DNA of 52,563 nucleotides from Bacteroidota bacterium (GTDB lineage: Bacteria; Bacteroidota; Bacteroidia; B-17B0; Aurantibacillaceae). Shown here one piece after another: positions 34,155 through 42,857 of this stretch. The position numbers and the translations under genes are program-made. The notes beneath the pieces are model-generated. The model worked only from the letters and a program-made list of their open reading frames with translations. It had not been told where the DNA came from and did no database searches. The stretch is from positions 1-52,563 of the forward strand of contig JAFDYB010000058.1 of the NCBI GenBank assembly GCA_018267655.1, in the 5' to 3' direction. The stretch's first letter is position 1. Every line of letters starts with the position of its first letter.

Positions 34155-35744
34155 TTAAGCAGGCGACAGTACTTTTGATTTTAAATACATAGCGGTCCTG
34201 TTTAAGTAAGGGAACATGGCAACTAGTAGTAGCGTAAAAAGCAAAAGCCAGGCCATTATTTCAAAATAGTCCATTGCAAAGCGCAAATGATTTTGCATGT
34301 TTAGCGAGTTTATTAATAACTTTCCGGAAGCTTTTGCCGGTTTTAATGCAACAAAGCCTTTATTTGAAAGATGGATAGAATTAGTAATTAAATTATGTTT
34401 CACAGCAGGATCAATAACTGTAAGTTTGTCCTGAAATGCATTATAGTGCCGGCTTTTTTCATACAACTCAAAATAATTCATAATGGCTATGCTAACGCAA
34501 AAGCCTAAATATCTAACAACCAAGCCAAGAGCTGAAGCAGAGGGCCCTAGTTTTACAGCAACTGATGAAATTGAAAAAATAATGGTTGGTACCATAATCA
34601 TACCAACGCCTAAACCGTGTAGAAAAAGCGGCAAAAAGTAATTAAACTCATTGGCATATATATCAAAAAGATAAAACATGGAAATGTAAAAAATAAATAA
34701 AATTAAAAATCCTGGAATCCACACGTAACGTATAGGCTTACGTTGCAGCACAATAGAGCAGCTAATAATTACACCTAAAACAATACCGCTTAAATTAAAT
34801 AAGTTAATATAAGAAACATGCATCGGATCAAATTTTAAAACGTTTGAAAAAAAATTATTCATAATGCCAAGCCCAAAGCGACATATATACATTATGAAAA
34901 GGAGCAACATGCCTACATTGAAGTTTCTTGATTTTAAAACACTTAAATTAACGTAAAAGCGCCTCATACTTTTTTGCCGAACAAAATAAACGAGCGTTAA
35001 AATAAAAATTGAAATAGTGCTGTAGCGTATTCTTTCATCTTCTAGCCAATAATACTCTTGCCCAAAAATCATTATATAACCAATTAAAATTAAAATGATG
35101 CTGTAAAATAAAAAACTTTGCCAATCAAGCTTATAGAGTGGGAAGCGAATATTTAACCTAAAGTTATTGAGCATTATCATAAGTGCAATAAGTCCCGGTA
35201 AGTACGAAAAAATAGCAATTTTATAAACGGTATTAAAATTGAAAGTATCAATTAAATCAGCAGTTACAAAGTTGTTGAATGGCACTGCGCACAATAACAT
35301 TCCAAAAAATACCGAAAAGCTAATTTCTCTTGCTCTTTCGCTATGCAGGCGACTGAATATTACAGCTAAAGAAAGATTTACAGTGCTTGAAAACAACATG
35401 CCTTGAATAAATCTAATGGGAAAAAAAATATAAATATCGTTAGTTAAATAGCAAATTAGAGTGGTGGCAATATTTAAAAAAGTAAATAAAACAAAATATT
35501 CTTTGGCAGCTAAAAAATCAAAAAACCGTCGTTCAAGTGCATAAAATCCGGCGTAGCCTGCATAAAAAACAGCCACTGAGAATTGAATGTCGGCAGGCTC
35601 GCTGCCATAATAACCCGCGGCAGCATTAATATTTGAGAGCGGTAAAAAAAACAATACCGTACTAGGTAGCAATAGGCTAAATAAAATAATTTTTATTAAC
35701 CATTCAGGTACCCAATTTTTAAATATGGCTAAATTATTACCCAT
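34155..35744 (-). CDS. MFS multidrug transporter, EmrB/DHA2-like
   Basis: The 529-residue inner-membrane protein has about 14 predicted helices, as in the DHA2 drug:H+ antiporter family. Examples are IILFSLLLPSTVLFFLP at the start, ISFSVFFGMLLCAVPF, and LLLFTLLLVAMFPYL near the end. Family-specific loop motifs are poorly conserved, so it is a divergent member, as often in Bacteroidota. The gene overlaps the EmrA-like adaptor gene by 8 bp and with it and the TolC-like gene forms a tripartite efflux system. The substrate is unknown. Confidence 0.83.
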   Translation of the reverse strand: MGNNLAIFKNWVPEWLIKIILFSLLLPSTVLFFLPLSNINAAAGYYGSEPADIQFSVAVFYAGYAGFYALERRFFDFLAAKEYFVLFTFLNIATTLICYLTNDIYIFFPIRFIQGMLFSSTVNLSLAVIFSRLHSERAREISFSVFFGMLLCAVPFNNFVTADLIDTFNFNTVYKIAIFSYLPGLIALMIMLNNFRLNIRFPLYKLDWQSFLFYSIILILIGYIMIFGQEYYWLEDERIRYSTISIFILTLVYFVRQKSMRRFYVNLSVLKSRNFNVGMLLLFIMYICRFGLGIMNNFFSNVLKFDPMHVSYINLFNLSGIVLGVIISCSIVLQRKPIRYVWIPGFLILFIFYISMFYLFDIYANEFNYFLPLFLHGLGVGMIMVPTIIFSISSVAVKLGPSASALGLVVRYLGFCVSIAIMNYFELYEKSRHYNAFQDKLTVIDPAVKHNLITNSIHLSNKGFVALKPAKASGKLLINSLNMQNHLRFAMDYFEIMAWLLLFTLLLVAMFPYLNRTAMYLKSKVLSPA

Positions 35745-36795
35745 TGTGTTTAGGTATGTAAACGTTTACGTTCATTCCTACTTTTAATTTGTCAATTTCT
35801 TTTTTATCGCCTTCAACTTTAATGCGAACCGGCACACGTTGAACAATTTTCACAAAATTTCCCGTTGCGTTATCTGGTGGAAGAAGGGAAAAGCTGGAGC
35901 CGGTGGCAGGAGAAAATGATATTATTTTTCCTTTATACTTTTTATTTGGAAAAGCATCGGCAACAAACTCAACAGTATCTCCTAATTGCATATTTGCTAT
36001 TTGTGTTTCTTTATAATTTGCTACTACCCACTTATCTGTTTCGTTATCTACAATAAATGCAAGCACTTCACCAAGATTGATCATCTGCCCTACTTCAACG
36101 GTTCGCCTGCCCATACGCCCATTATATGAAGCAGTTATTACGGTGTAGCTTACATCTAATTTATGTCTTTCAAGCAGTGCCTTTAAGCGTTCTATTTCAG
36201 CTTTTACAACTTCTTTTTCAGCTTTTATATCTTCAACTTTTGATTCAGAAGCTTCGTAACTTTTAATAGAGGCTAAATATTCGTTTTTATACACTTCGAG
36301 CGATGCTTGCACAGCTTCGAGTTGTTGTTTGGTTGCCGATTCTTCTTTGTATAATTTTTCGTAGCGTTCATTTTCAAGTTCTTGTTTCCATACACGAGCC
36401 TTACTAGCACTAATTTGTGCTTTGTTCGACGCAGCAGCATCTTCAATGGTTCTTATGTTACTTTCTAATACTTTTAAATGCGCTATTTCTTTTTGAATTG
36501 AGGCTTCAGTTTGAGCTTGCTGTATCACATATTCGCGATTATCAATTAAAAGCAATGTATCTCCTTTTTTTACAATTTGATTTTCTTCAAACTTTACCGC
36601 AACAATAAAACCACCCGCCCTTGAAATTACAGGGTTTACATATTCTTGTATTTGGGCATCGTTAGTGTACTCATAGGTTCTGTATTCCCACAAAGAGTAT
36701 ATACCCCAAATTGCCAAGCAAATAATAATTATACCCGCAATCCAGCCGGTTATTTTAGTAATTAATCTATCTGTAACTGTATATTTTCTTTTCAT
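35737..36795 (-). CDS. HlyD/EmrA-type membrane fusion protein
   Basis: From the ATG at 36793-36795 the protein has 352 residues: a short cytosolic N-terminus, one membrane helix (about 18-36, GWIAGIIIICLAIWGIYSLW), a biotinyl-lipoyl-like half (YVNPVISRAGGFIVAVKFEENQIVKKGD), a long coiled-coil hairpin (about 90-200) and the second lipoyl half and beta-barrel (GRMGRRTVEVGQMINLGEVL). It bridges the MFS pump and TolC in the periplasm. A TTG 39 bases upstream (36834) would lengthen it but overlaps the tolC gene; the ATG lies 22 bp past the tolC stop and is preferred. Confidence 0.88.
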   Translation of the reverse strand: MKRKYTVTDRLITKITGWIAGIIIICLAIWGIYSLWEYRTYEYTNDAQIQEYVNPVISRAGGFIVAVKFEENQIVKKGDTLLLIDNREYVIQQAQTEASIQKEIAHLKVLESNIRTIEDAAASNKAQISASKARVWKQELENERYEKLYKEESATKQQLEAVQASLEVYKNEYLASIKSYEASESKVEDIKAEKEVVKAEIERLKALLERHKLDVSYTVITASYNGRMGRRTVEVGQMINLGEVLAFIVDNETDKWVVANYKETQIANMQLGDTVEFVADAFPNKKYKGKIISFSPATGSSFSLLPPDNATGNFVKIVQRVPVRIKVEGDKKEIDKLKVGMNVNVYIPKHNG

Positions 36796-36817
36796 TTTAT
36801 GTATAACGTAATGTTTA

Positions 36818-38146
36818 CTATAGTTTACCGGCAATATTTAGCAGCAAATAATATTTATTTTGTGATGCAATTTTTGCCGATGCTAATTCAAATTTTGTTT
36901 GTAAAACTTGAATATTGGCATCTAACAAATCGGTAACTAAAGCAGTTTGATTAAAATAATTATCCTTTATGATTCTTGCATTTTCATTTGCTTGAGCCTC
37001 ATTTACTTTAGCTACATCAATTTGTATTAACGATTCTTTAAATCGCAAAAAAGCTTCTTTTAACTGTTGACGAACTTTATCTTCAGTGTCTCTATGAGTT
37101 TCTTCTTCTTTTTCCAATTCTAAGCGCGCAGCTTTTGTTTTGTGTATGTTGTGATAAAACGATGATATTGGAAACGATGCCTTTAAGCCGGCAAGACCAA
37201 GCGAGTACCAATAAGGATTATAGGGGAATAAAAATATTTGAGGGTTCATGTAATAAAAATCGCCGGTAAGCCCTAATTTAGGTCTAATGTTAGCTTTCAC
37301 TTGTTTTAAGTGTAATTTACTTAATTCAGTTTTTTGTTCAGATATGTTGTATATGTATGAGTAATCGAGTGCTTGTTTTAAAAACTGGTCATAATTACTT
37401 TCAGCTGTTTCTACATCTTGTTTTAATTCATCTGGTACAATAACTCTTTCATCGGGTTCGCCAATAATGATATTTAATTTTTGACTTGTAATTAAAATAT
37501 CATTTTCGATTTTTACCAATAATAATTTTCGTTTAGAAAGTTCTAATTCAATGCGCAACACATCGCTTTTAAGGGTGGTGCCGTATTTGTGCATTGATTT
37601 AATCTCCGTTAGTTGTTTTTCTTGATCCGAAATATCATCTTTTACAACATTCCTAAAAATAAAAACTTGTTGCAGTTCTAAATATAAAGCAGCAGCTTTG
37701 TATTTAATGCTAGAAATAGCTTCCTCTAGTTCAATTTTTTTAATGTGATGCTTTACTTTTTCTTCTTTAATTTTTAAGTTAAGTTTATTTCCATTGTAAA
37801 TAGTTTGATATAAATCGCCACTTACGCGGTAAAGATTTTTTATAACTTCGTGATATGAGGGCGGAGAAAAAAGTCCTTTATCGTAAATAGGTATGTTGGT
37901 AGCCCTTTCATAACTACCGGATATGCCCATTTCCGGCAATCGTTCTAAAATAACATCGTTTACTTCTTCGCTACTGATTTCTATTTCAGAGTTTTTTATT
38001 TTTATTAAGCGACTGTTTGATAACGCTTTTTTCCAAATATCATTTAAAGAGATTTTTAAAGAATCAAAACCAAGTTTGTTATTTTGGGATGTTACTTTTA
38101 AAATTATTAGTAAAGAAACAAAGCTTAAAATTAAAGCTTTACGCAT
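36818..38146 (-). CDS. TolC-family outer-membrane efflux protein
   Basis: The 442 residues have a signal peptide (1-20, ending KVTSQ) and two OEP halves rich in long helices (for example around SEISSEEVNDVILERLPEMG and HRDTEDKVRQQLKEAFLR). Between them lie short strands including GITGD- and LGLAGLKASFPISSF-type barrel segments. It would form the outer-membrane channel of the efflux system encoded by the next two genes. It is the first gene of a six-gene run and is divergent from the AraC regulator at 38272, with 125 bp between them that must hold both promoters. Confidence 0.9.
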   Translation of the reverse strand: MRKALILSFVSLLIILKVTSQNNKLGFDSLKISLNDIWKKALSNSRLIKIKNSEIEISSEEVNDVILERLPEMGISGSYERATNIPIYDKGLFSPPSYHEVIKNLYRVSGDLYQTIYNGNKLNLKIKEEKVKHHIKKIELEEAISSIKYKAAALYLELQQVFIFRNVVKDDISDQEKQLTEIKSMHKYGTTLKSDVLRIELELSKRKLLLVKIENDILITSQKLNIIIGEPDERVIVPDELKQDVETAESNYDQFLKQALDYSYIYNISEQKTELSKLHLKQVKANIRPKLGLTGDFYYMNPQIFLFPYNPYWYSLGLAGLKASFPISSFYHNIHKTKAARLELEKEEETHRDTEDKVRQQLKEAFLRFKESLIQIDVAKVNEAQANENARIIKDNYFNQTALVTDLLDANIQVLQTKFELASAKIASQNKYYLLLNIAGKL

Positions 38147-38271
38147 AGTTCAAAAAATTTAAGGTGCAAAATTGATTATTTTTTAAAGATTTCATTTTCT
38201 TTAAACAGACAATTATTTATTCATTTCAGCCAAACATTTTTTTTGTACTTTTATAAGCAAATTGTAATAAT

Positions 38272-39066
38272 ATGGGACTTATAGCTTCGTTACCTGAAAT
38301 TGATAAAAATCCAAATTCAGTTTTTGTGATGCACGAAAAATCAGAAAAGCTTATCCCGCTTCACAAACATACAAAAGGACAATTAAGCTATGTTGAAGGC
38401 GGTGTAGCTTATGTTACTATTAATATGAAAACCTATGTTGTGCCTGCACACCATTATTTGTGGATACCTAAAGGTGTGCCGCATGTATTAAGGGTTGCAT
38501 ACTCGGCAACGGTTTTGCGCTCACTTTTTTTTTACGCACATGATGATAAAAAAAATGAATTTTATGGCAAATTAGGCATTTATCCGGCAAGCGAATTACT
38601 CATCCAAATGATTAATTATTCAGAGCGGTTTGACGGTAAAAGTATTGGTAAAAGCGATGAAAATTTTGAATTTTTAGTTACTATAAAAAATTTATTACCT
38701 AAATTAAATAATAAATCATTACCTATTGTACTACCTGTTAGCGACGACGAAAGGCTTTTAAAAATTTTAAAATTTCTTGATAAAAATATTTCAATTCCAT
38801 TAAGTTTGCACGACATAAGTGTAAAATTTAATATGAGTGAACGCTCTGTTTCGAGATTATTTCAAAGCAATATGCATATTTCTTATTTACAATACTTAAA
38901 AACATTAAGAGTTGTAAAAGCAATTGAACTTATTTTTAAGACAAAAAAAACATTAAGTGAAATAGCGTTTAGCGTTGGTTATGATACATTAGGAGCATTT
39001 AGTAATACGTTTTACACTTATACGCACTCACGTCCGTCAGATTTAAGAAAAAAAGGAAATTTTTAA
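38272..39066 (+). CDS. AraC-family transcriptional regulator, probable efflux-operon regulator
   Basis: The 264 residues have an N-terminal cupin-type sensing domain (about 15-85) with HKHTKGQLSYVEGGVAYVTI and PAHHYLWIPKGVPHVLRV, and a C-terminal pair of HTH motifs (about 165-260) with SLHDISVKFNMSERSVSRLF and TLSEIAFSVGYDTLGAFSNT plus the RPSDLRK end. It binds DNA, probably in the 125-bp region shared with the divergent tolC-emrA-emrB-like operon, which is the usual target for such an arrangement. The inducer is unknown. Confidence 0.9.
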   Translation: MGLIASLPEIDKNPNSVFVMHEKSEKLIPLHKHTKGQLSYVEGGVAYVTINMKTYVVPAHHYLWIPKGVPHVLRVAYSATVLRSLFFYAHDDKKNEFYGKLGIYPASELLIQMINYSERFDGKSIGKSDENFEFLVTIKNLLPKLNNKSLPIVLPVSDDERLLKILKFLDKNISIPLSLHDISVKFNMSERSVSRLFQSNMHISYLQYLKTLRVVKAIELIFKTKKTLSEIAFSVGYDTLGAFSNTFYTYTHSRPSDLRKKGNF

Positions 39067-39157
39067 TGCAAATTAAAATTTATAGCCAAAACAAATTCTA
39101 CTTGCTTATCTTTAAAAAAATGTACCTGAACTTGGTGTAACATCATTTTTAGCCCTC

Positions 39158-39201
39158 AAGCCATTTTATGTGTAAATAAAATTTACTGTAAAAAATGGCT
39201 T
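39158..39201. repeat. Composite inverted repeat between araC-like gene and icd
   Basis: AAGCCATTTT at 39158-39167 pairs with AAAATGGCTT at 39192-39201, and inside the loop GTAAAT (39172-39177) pairs with ATTTAC (39181-39186). A 10-bp plus 6-bp hairpin with a small internal loop results. It lies upstream of the icd -7 element, so it is not in that mRNA if the promoter is right. It may terminate the araC-like transcript or be a binding site near the icd promoter. Confidence 0.5.
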
Positions 39202-39218
39202 AAATCAAATCAAGTTTA

Positions 39219-39226
39219 TATATTTG
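39219..39226 (+). promoter_or_regulatory. -7 element of the icd promoter
   Basis: TATATTTG matches TAnnTTTG exactly. The start point would be near 39233, giving a leader of about 26 nt before the ATG at 39259. The -33 region shows TGG where TTG is expected. Confidence 0.45.
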
Positions 39227-39258
39227 TTGCTTCAACACTCATAAATCTTAATACTCAA

Positions 39259-40503
39259 ATGGAAAAAATTAAAGTAGCAAATCCCGTTGTAGAACTAGAC
39301 GGAGATGAAATGACCAGAATAATTTGGAAATTTATAAAAGACAAATTAATTACACCTTATTTAGATATTGATATAAAATACTTTGACCTTGGTATTGAGC
39401 ATCGTGATGCAACAAATGACCAAGTAACAATTGATTCTGCCGAAGCAATTAAAAAATATCAAGTTGGTATTAAGTGTGCAACAATAACACCTGATGAAGC
39501 ACGCGTTAAAGAATTTAATCTAAAACAAATGTGGAAGTCGCCAAATGGCACCATTCGTAATATACTAGATGGGACTGTGTTCCGCGAACCAATTGTTTGT
39601 CAAAATATACCGCGCTTAGTTTCTAATTGGACCAGCCCAATAATAGTTGGTCGCCACGCATTTGGCGATCAATATCGTGCCACTGATTTTGTAGTGCCTG
39701 GCAAAGGGAAATTAACTGTTAAGTTTGAAGGAGAAGACGGGAAAGTGATAGAACACGAAGTTTACAAATTCAATGGACCCGGAGTTTCTTTAAGCATGTA
39801 CAATACTGAAGAAAGCATAAGAGGGTTTGCGCACGCCTGTTTTAATATGGCATTAAATAAAAAATGGCCTTTATACCTATCTACTAAAAACACTATTCTA
39901 AAAAAATACGACGGTAGATTTAAAGATATATTCGAAGAGATTTATCAAAAAGAATTTAAAGCTAAATTTACTGATGCCGGTATTGTTTATGAGCATCGTT
40001 TAATTGACGATATGGTAGCGAGTGCATTAAAATGGCATGGTAGTTTTGTATGGGCCTGTAAAAATTACGACGGCGATGTACAAAGCGACTCTGTAGCGCA
40101 AGGCTTTGGCAGCTTAGGCTTAATGACCTCCGTTTTAGTTACACCTGATGGAAAAATTATGGAAGCAGAAGCTGCTCATGGTACTGTAACGCGCCACTAT
40201 CGCGATCATCAAGCAGGTAAACCTACCAGCACAAACCCTATTGCCAGTATTTTTGCATGGACTAGAGGGCTTGAGTTTAGAGGTAAGTTAGATAATAATA
40301 CTGCATTAATCAATTTTTCACAAACACTTGAAAGAGTTTGTGTTGAAACGGTTGAAAGTGGAAAAATGACTAAAGACCTAGCTGTTTGTGCCTTTGGAAA
40401 CAAAGTAAACCACGGCGAGCATTATTTATATACCGAAGAGTTTTTAAATGCGCTTGATACAAATTTAAAAATTGCCTTAACCAAAAAAACAGTTAACGCA
40501 TAA
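39259..40503 (+). CDS. icd: NADP-dependent isocitrate dehydrogenase (eukaryote-like dimeric type)
   Basis: It converts isocitrate to 2-oxoglutarate and CO2 with NADP in the TCA cycle. The 414-residue sequence is of the IDH1/IDH2-like subfamily. [12 protein letters not shown] (13-24) and the run [14 protein letters not shown] with [19 protein letters not shown] bring the substrate-binding Ser/Asn/Arg residues; [10 protein letters not shown] holds the metal-binding Asp region; and [10 protein letters not shown] near 310-319 is the NADP 2'-phosphate region. Length fits. An intrinsic terminator follows directly, so it is monocistronic. Confidence 0.95.
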   Translation: MEKIKVANPVVELDGDEMTRIIWKFIKDKLITPYLDIDIKYFDLGIEHRDATNDQVTIDSAEAIKKYQVGIKCATITPDEARVKEFNLKQMWKSPNGTIRNILDGTVFREPIVCQNIPRLVSNWTSPIIVGRHAFGDQYRATDFVVPGKGKLTVKFEGEDGKVIEHEVYKFNGPGVSLSMYNTEESIRGFAHACFNMALNKKWPLYLSTKNTILKKYDGRFKDIFEEIYQKEFKAKFTDAGIVYEHRLIDDMVASALKWHGSFVWACKNYDGDVQSDSVAQGFGSLGLMTSVLVTPDGKIMEAEAAHGTVTRHYRDHQAGKPTSTNPIASIFAWTRGLEFRGKLDNNTALINFSQTLERVCVETVESGKMTKDLAVCAFGNKVNHGEHYLYTEEFLNALDTNLKIALTKKTVNA

Positions 40504-40526
40504 TTAAAGTTTAAACAAAATAAATT

Positions 40527-40553
40527 AAAGCCGGTGTAAATACCGGCTTTTTT
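40527..40553 (+). terminator. Intrinsic terminator of icd
   Basis: AAAGCCGGT (40527-40535), loop GTAAAT and ACCGGCTTT (40542-40550) form a perfect 9-bp stem continuing into a T tract to 40553. It sits 24 bp after the icd stop. The A-run before the stem allows a weak bidirectional function, although the convergent ychF ends some 170 bp away. Confidence 0.85.
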
Positions 40554-40726
40554 ATTAGTGCTTTAATAGGCGCACTCTTAAAAGTTGGATATAAAAAATA
40601 AAGTTAGTGTATATAAAAATGTATAAGCTTTAAAACGATTTTTATTTTGCCTTTGCGCTTGGCAAGGTGTATAAGCTATGTATTTAAATGGCAAACATAT
40701 TACCCATTATGGTTAATCAGGCCTAA

Positions 40727-41827
40727 TTATACATTAAATCTAAAGTGCATAATATCGCCATCGCTCACGGTATATTCTTTGCCCTCAATACGCAATTTAC
40801 CCGCGTCTCGGCAAGCGGCTTCCGATCCTAATGTTGTAAAGTCTTTAAAGCTCATTACTTCAGCTTTAATAAAGCCTTTTTCAAAATCGGTATGTATTAC
40901 GCTTGCTGCTTGTGGCGCTTTCCAACCTTTTTCTATAGTCCAAGCGCGTACTTCTTTTACACCGGCTGTAAAGTAAGTTTGAAGGTTTAATAATTTGTAT
41001 GCTGTTTTAATTAACTTATTAACGCCCGGCTCTTCAAGTCCCATTTCTTGTAAAAATAATTGCTTTTCTTCGTAAGTTTCAAGCGCAGCAATTTCGCTTT
41101 CCATTTGAGCGGTAATTATTAATATTTCAGCATGCTCATTTTTTACAGCTTCTTTTACTAAATCAACGTATTTATTGCCCGTTTTTGCACTTGCTTCATC
41201 AACATTACAAACGTACAAAACCGGCTTTATAGTAAGTAAATGTAAATCGGATACGTACTCTTTTTCGTTATCCTCTAACATAGCGGCTCGCGCAGATTTA
41301 CCAGCCTCAAGCACTAGTTTTACTTTTTGCAAAACATTAAATGTTTTAACAGCTTCTTTATCACTACCTGCTTTTGCGGCCTTTTCAAATTTTTTAATTT
41401 TTTGATCAACACTTTCTAAATCTTTTAATTGTAACTCAGTGTCAATTATTTCTTTGTCAGCAACGGGGTTTACTCTTCCGTCAACATGAATTACATTGTC
41501 ATTATCAAAGCATCGTAAAACGTGTAAAATAGCATTGCACTCCCGAATATTTGCTAAAAATTTATTACCTAAACCTTCTCCTTTGCTGGCTCCCTTAACT
41601 AAACCTGCTATGTCAACAATTTCAACAGTAGTAGGAATAATATTTTGAGGCTTAACCAAATCAGATAATTTAGTTAAACGCTCATCTGGAACTGTAATGG
41701 TACCAACATTGGGGTCAATAGTGCAAAAAGGAAAATTTGCAGCTTGTGCTTTAGCGTTACTTAAACAGTTAAATAAAGTTGATTTTCCTACATTTGGTAA
41801 GCCTACAATTCCGCATTTTAACGACAT
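40727..41827 (-). CDS. ychF: Redox-regulated P-loop NTPase YchF (OLA1-like)
   Basis: The 366-residue cytosolic protein has the P-loop GLPNVGKS at 9-16, DIAGLVKGASKGEGLGNKF (about 69-87) as the G3/switch II region, and a C-terminal TGS-like domain ending YTVSDGDIMHFRFNV. YchF prefers ATP over GTP and associates with ribosomes. The length of about 363 is standard. It is transcribed toward icd and away from the transketolase genes, with a -7 motif at 41878-41885. Confidence 0.95.
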   Translation of the reverse strand: MSLKCGIVGLPNVGKSTLFNCLSNAKAQAANFPFCTIDPNVGTITVPDERLTKLSDLVKPQNIIPTTVEIVDIAGLVKGASKGEGLGNKFLANIRECNAILHVLRCFDNDNVIHVDGRVNPVADKEIIDTELQLKDLESVDQKIKKFEKAAKAGSDKEAVKTFNVLQKVKLVLEAGKSARAAMLEDNEKEYVSDLHLLTIKPVLYVCNVDEASAKTGNKYVDLVKEAVKNEHAEILIITAQMESEIAALETYEEKQLFLQEMGLEEPGVNKLIKTAYKLLNLQTYFTAGVKEVRAWTIEKGWKAPQAASVIHTDFEKGFIKAEVMSFKDFTTLGSEAACRDAGKLRIEGKEYTVSDGDIMHFRFNV

Positions 41828-41877
41828 AGTTGATGGTATTAATTATGTTAATATTATTTGTATCTAAAAATTTTCCG

Positions 41878-41885
41878 CAAATATA
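41878..41885 (-). promoter_or_regulatory. -7 element upstream of ychF
   Basis: The minus strand reads TATATTTG; a TTTG lies 16 bases upstream (41902-41905), slightly shorter than the normal spacer. The start point would be near 41871, about 44 nt before the ATG. Confidence 0.4.
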
Positions 41886-41992
41886 ACTAACCAATGTCAA
41901 TCAAAATAATTAATTTAATAGATTAAAAACTGTGATAAATGGTTTATAAAATTCGTTTCCTCATTAAAAATTAACTTCTATTTTTGAGGTCT

Positions 41993-42841
41993 ATGTTAAA
42001 TAATAACGATTTAGAAAAGTTATGTACTCAAGTACGCAGAGATATTGTTAGAATGGTTCATGCACCTGCATCTGGACACCCCGGTGGTTCGCTGGGCTGT
42101 GTAGAGTTTTTGGTAGCTTTGTATTTTAAAGTGATGAAACACAATCCCTCTAGCTTTAAAATGGATGGATTGAATGAAGATATTTTCTTTTTAAGTAATG
42201 GGCATATTAGTCCTGTTTTTTATAGTGTTTTAGCAAGAAGCGGCTATTTCCCCGTTGCTGAATTAAACACCTTTCGCAAATTAAATTCACGCCTGCAGGG
42301 GCATCCAACTACACACGAAGGCTTGCCAGGGGTAAGAATAGCGTCGGGCTCATTAGGACAAGGCTTAAGCGTTGCAATTGGCGCAGCTCTTTCAAAAAAG
42401 TTAAATAATGATTCGTCAATTGTATATACACTGCATGGCGATGGCGAATTGCAAGAAGGGCAAATTTGGGAGGCTGCAATGTACGCCGCTGCGCATAAAG
42501 TAGATAATTTAATTGCAAGTGTTGATTATAACGGACGACAAATTGATGGCGATGTAGATGCCGTTTTATCATTAGGAAATTTGAAAGCTAAATTTGAATC
42601 GTTTGGCTTTGTTGTTATTGAAAACAATAAAGGCAATGATATTAATGCAGTTATTGAAAAATTAGCTGAAGCCAAAACTTTTATCGGAAAGGGAAAACCA
42701 ATTATAATTTTAATGAAAACAGAAATGGGAATGGGCGTTGATTACATGATGGGAACTCATAAATGGCATGGATCAGCCCCAAATGACGAACAACTTAAAA
42801 AAGCCCTCGACCAATTACCTGAAACCATTGGCGATTATTAA
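41993..42841 (+). CDS. Transketolase, N-terminal (TPP-binding) subunit
   Basis: The 282 residues (from ATG 41993; a TTG at 41984 is in frame but less likely, and GAGG at 41986-41989 sits at Shine-Dalgarno distance from the ATG) are the N-terminal half of a two-subunit transketolase. They show ASGHPGGSLG (27-36, His29 contacting substrate), LGQGLSVAIG (121-130) and the TPP motif HGDGELQEGQIWE to DYN (148-180, with Gly-Asp-Gly and Asn180). The C-terminal half is encoded at 44263-45222, not adjacent, because a von Willebrand gene lies between. The protein acts in the non-oxidative pentose phosphate pathway. Confidence 0.93.
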   Translation: MLNNNDLEKLCTQVRRDIVRMVHAPASGHPGGSLGCVEFLVALYFKVMKHNPSSFKMDGLNEDIFFLSNGHISPVFYSVLARSGYFPVAELNTFRKLNSRLQGHPTTHEGLPGVRIASGSLGQGLSVAIGAALSKKLNNDSSIVYTLHGDGELQEGQIWEAAMYAAAHKVDNLIASVDYNGRQIDGDVDAVLSLGNLKAKFESFGFVVIENNKGNDINAVIEKLAEAKTFIGKGKPIIILMKTEMGMGVDYMMGTHKWHGSAPNDEQLKKALDQLPETIGDY

Positions 42842-42857
42842 AGTACTAGCAAATAAA

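Noticed and set aside
40647..40976. 109-codon plus-strand frame between icd and ychF
   Set aside because: Most of it is antisense to the conserved C-terminus of ychF; the rest is AT-rich intergenic DNA.
42768..42857. N-terminal extension of the von Willebrand protein
   Set aside because: It lies within the transketolase coding region and removes the normal signal-peptide position; the ATG at 42858 is preferred.
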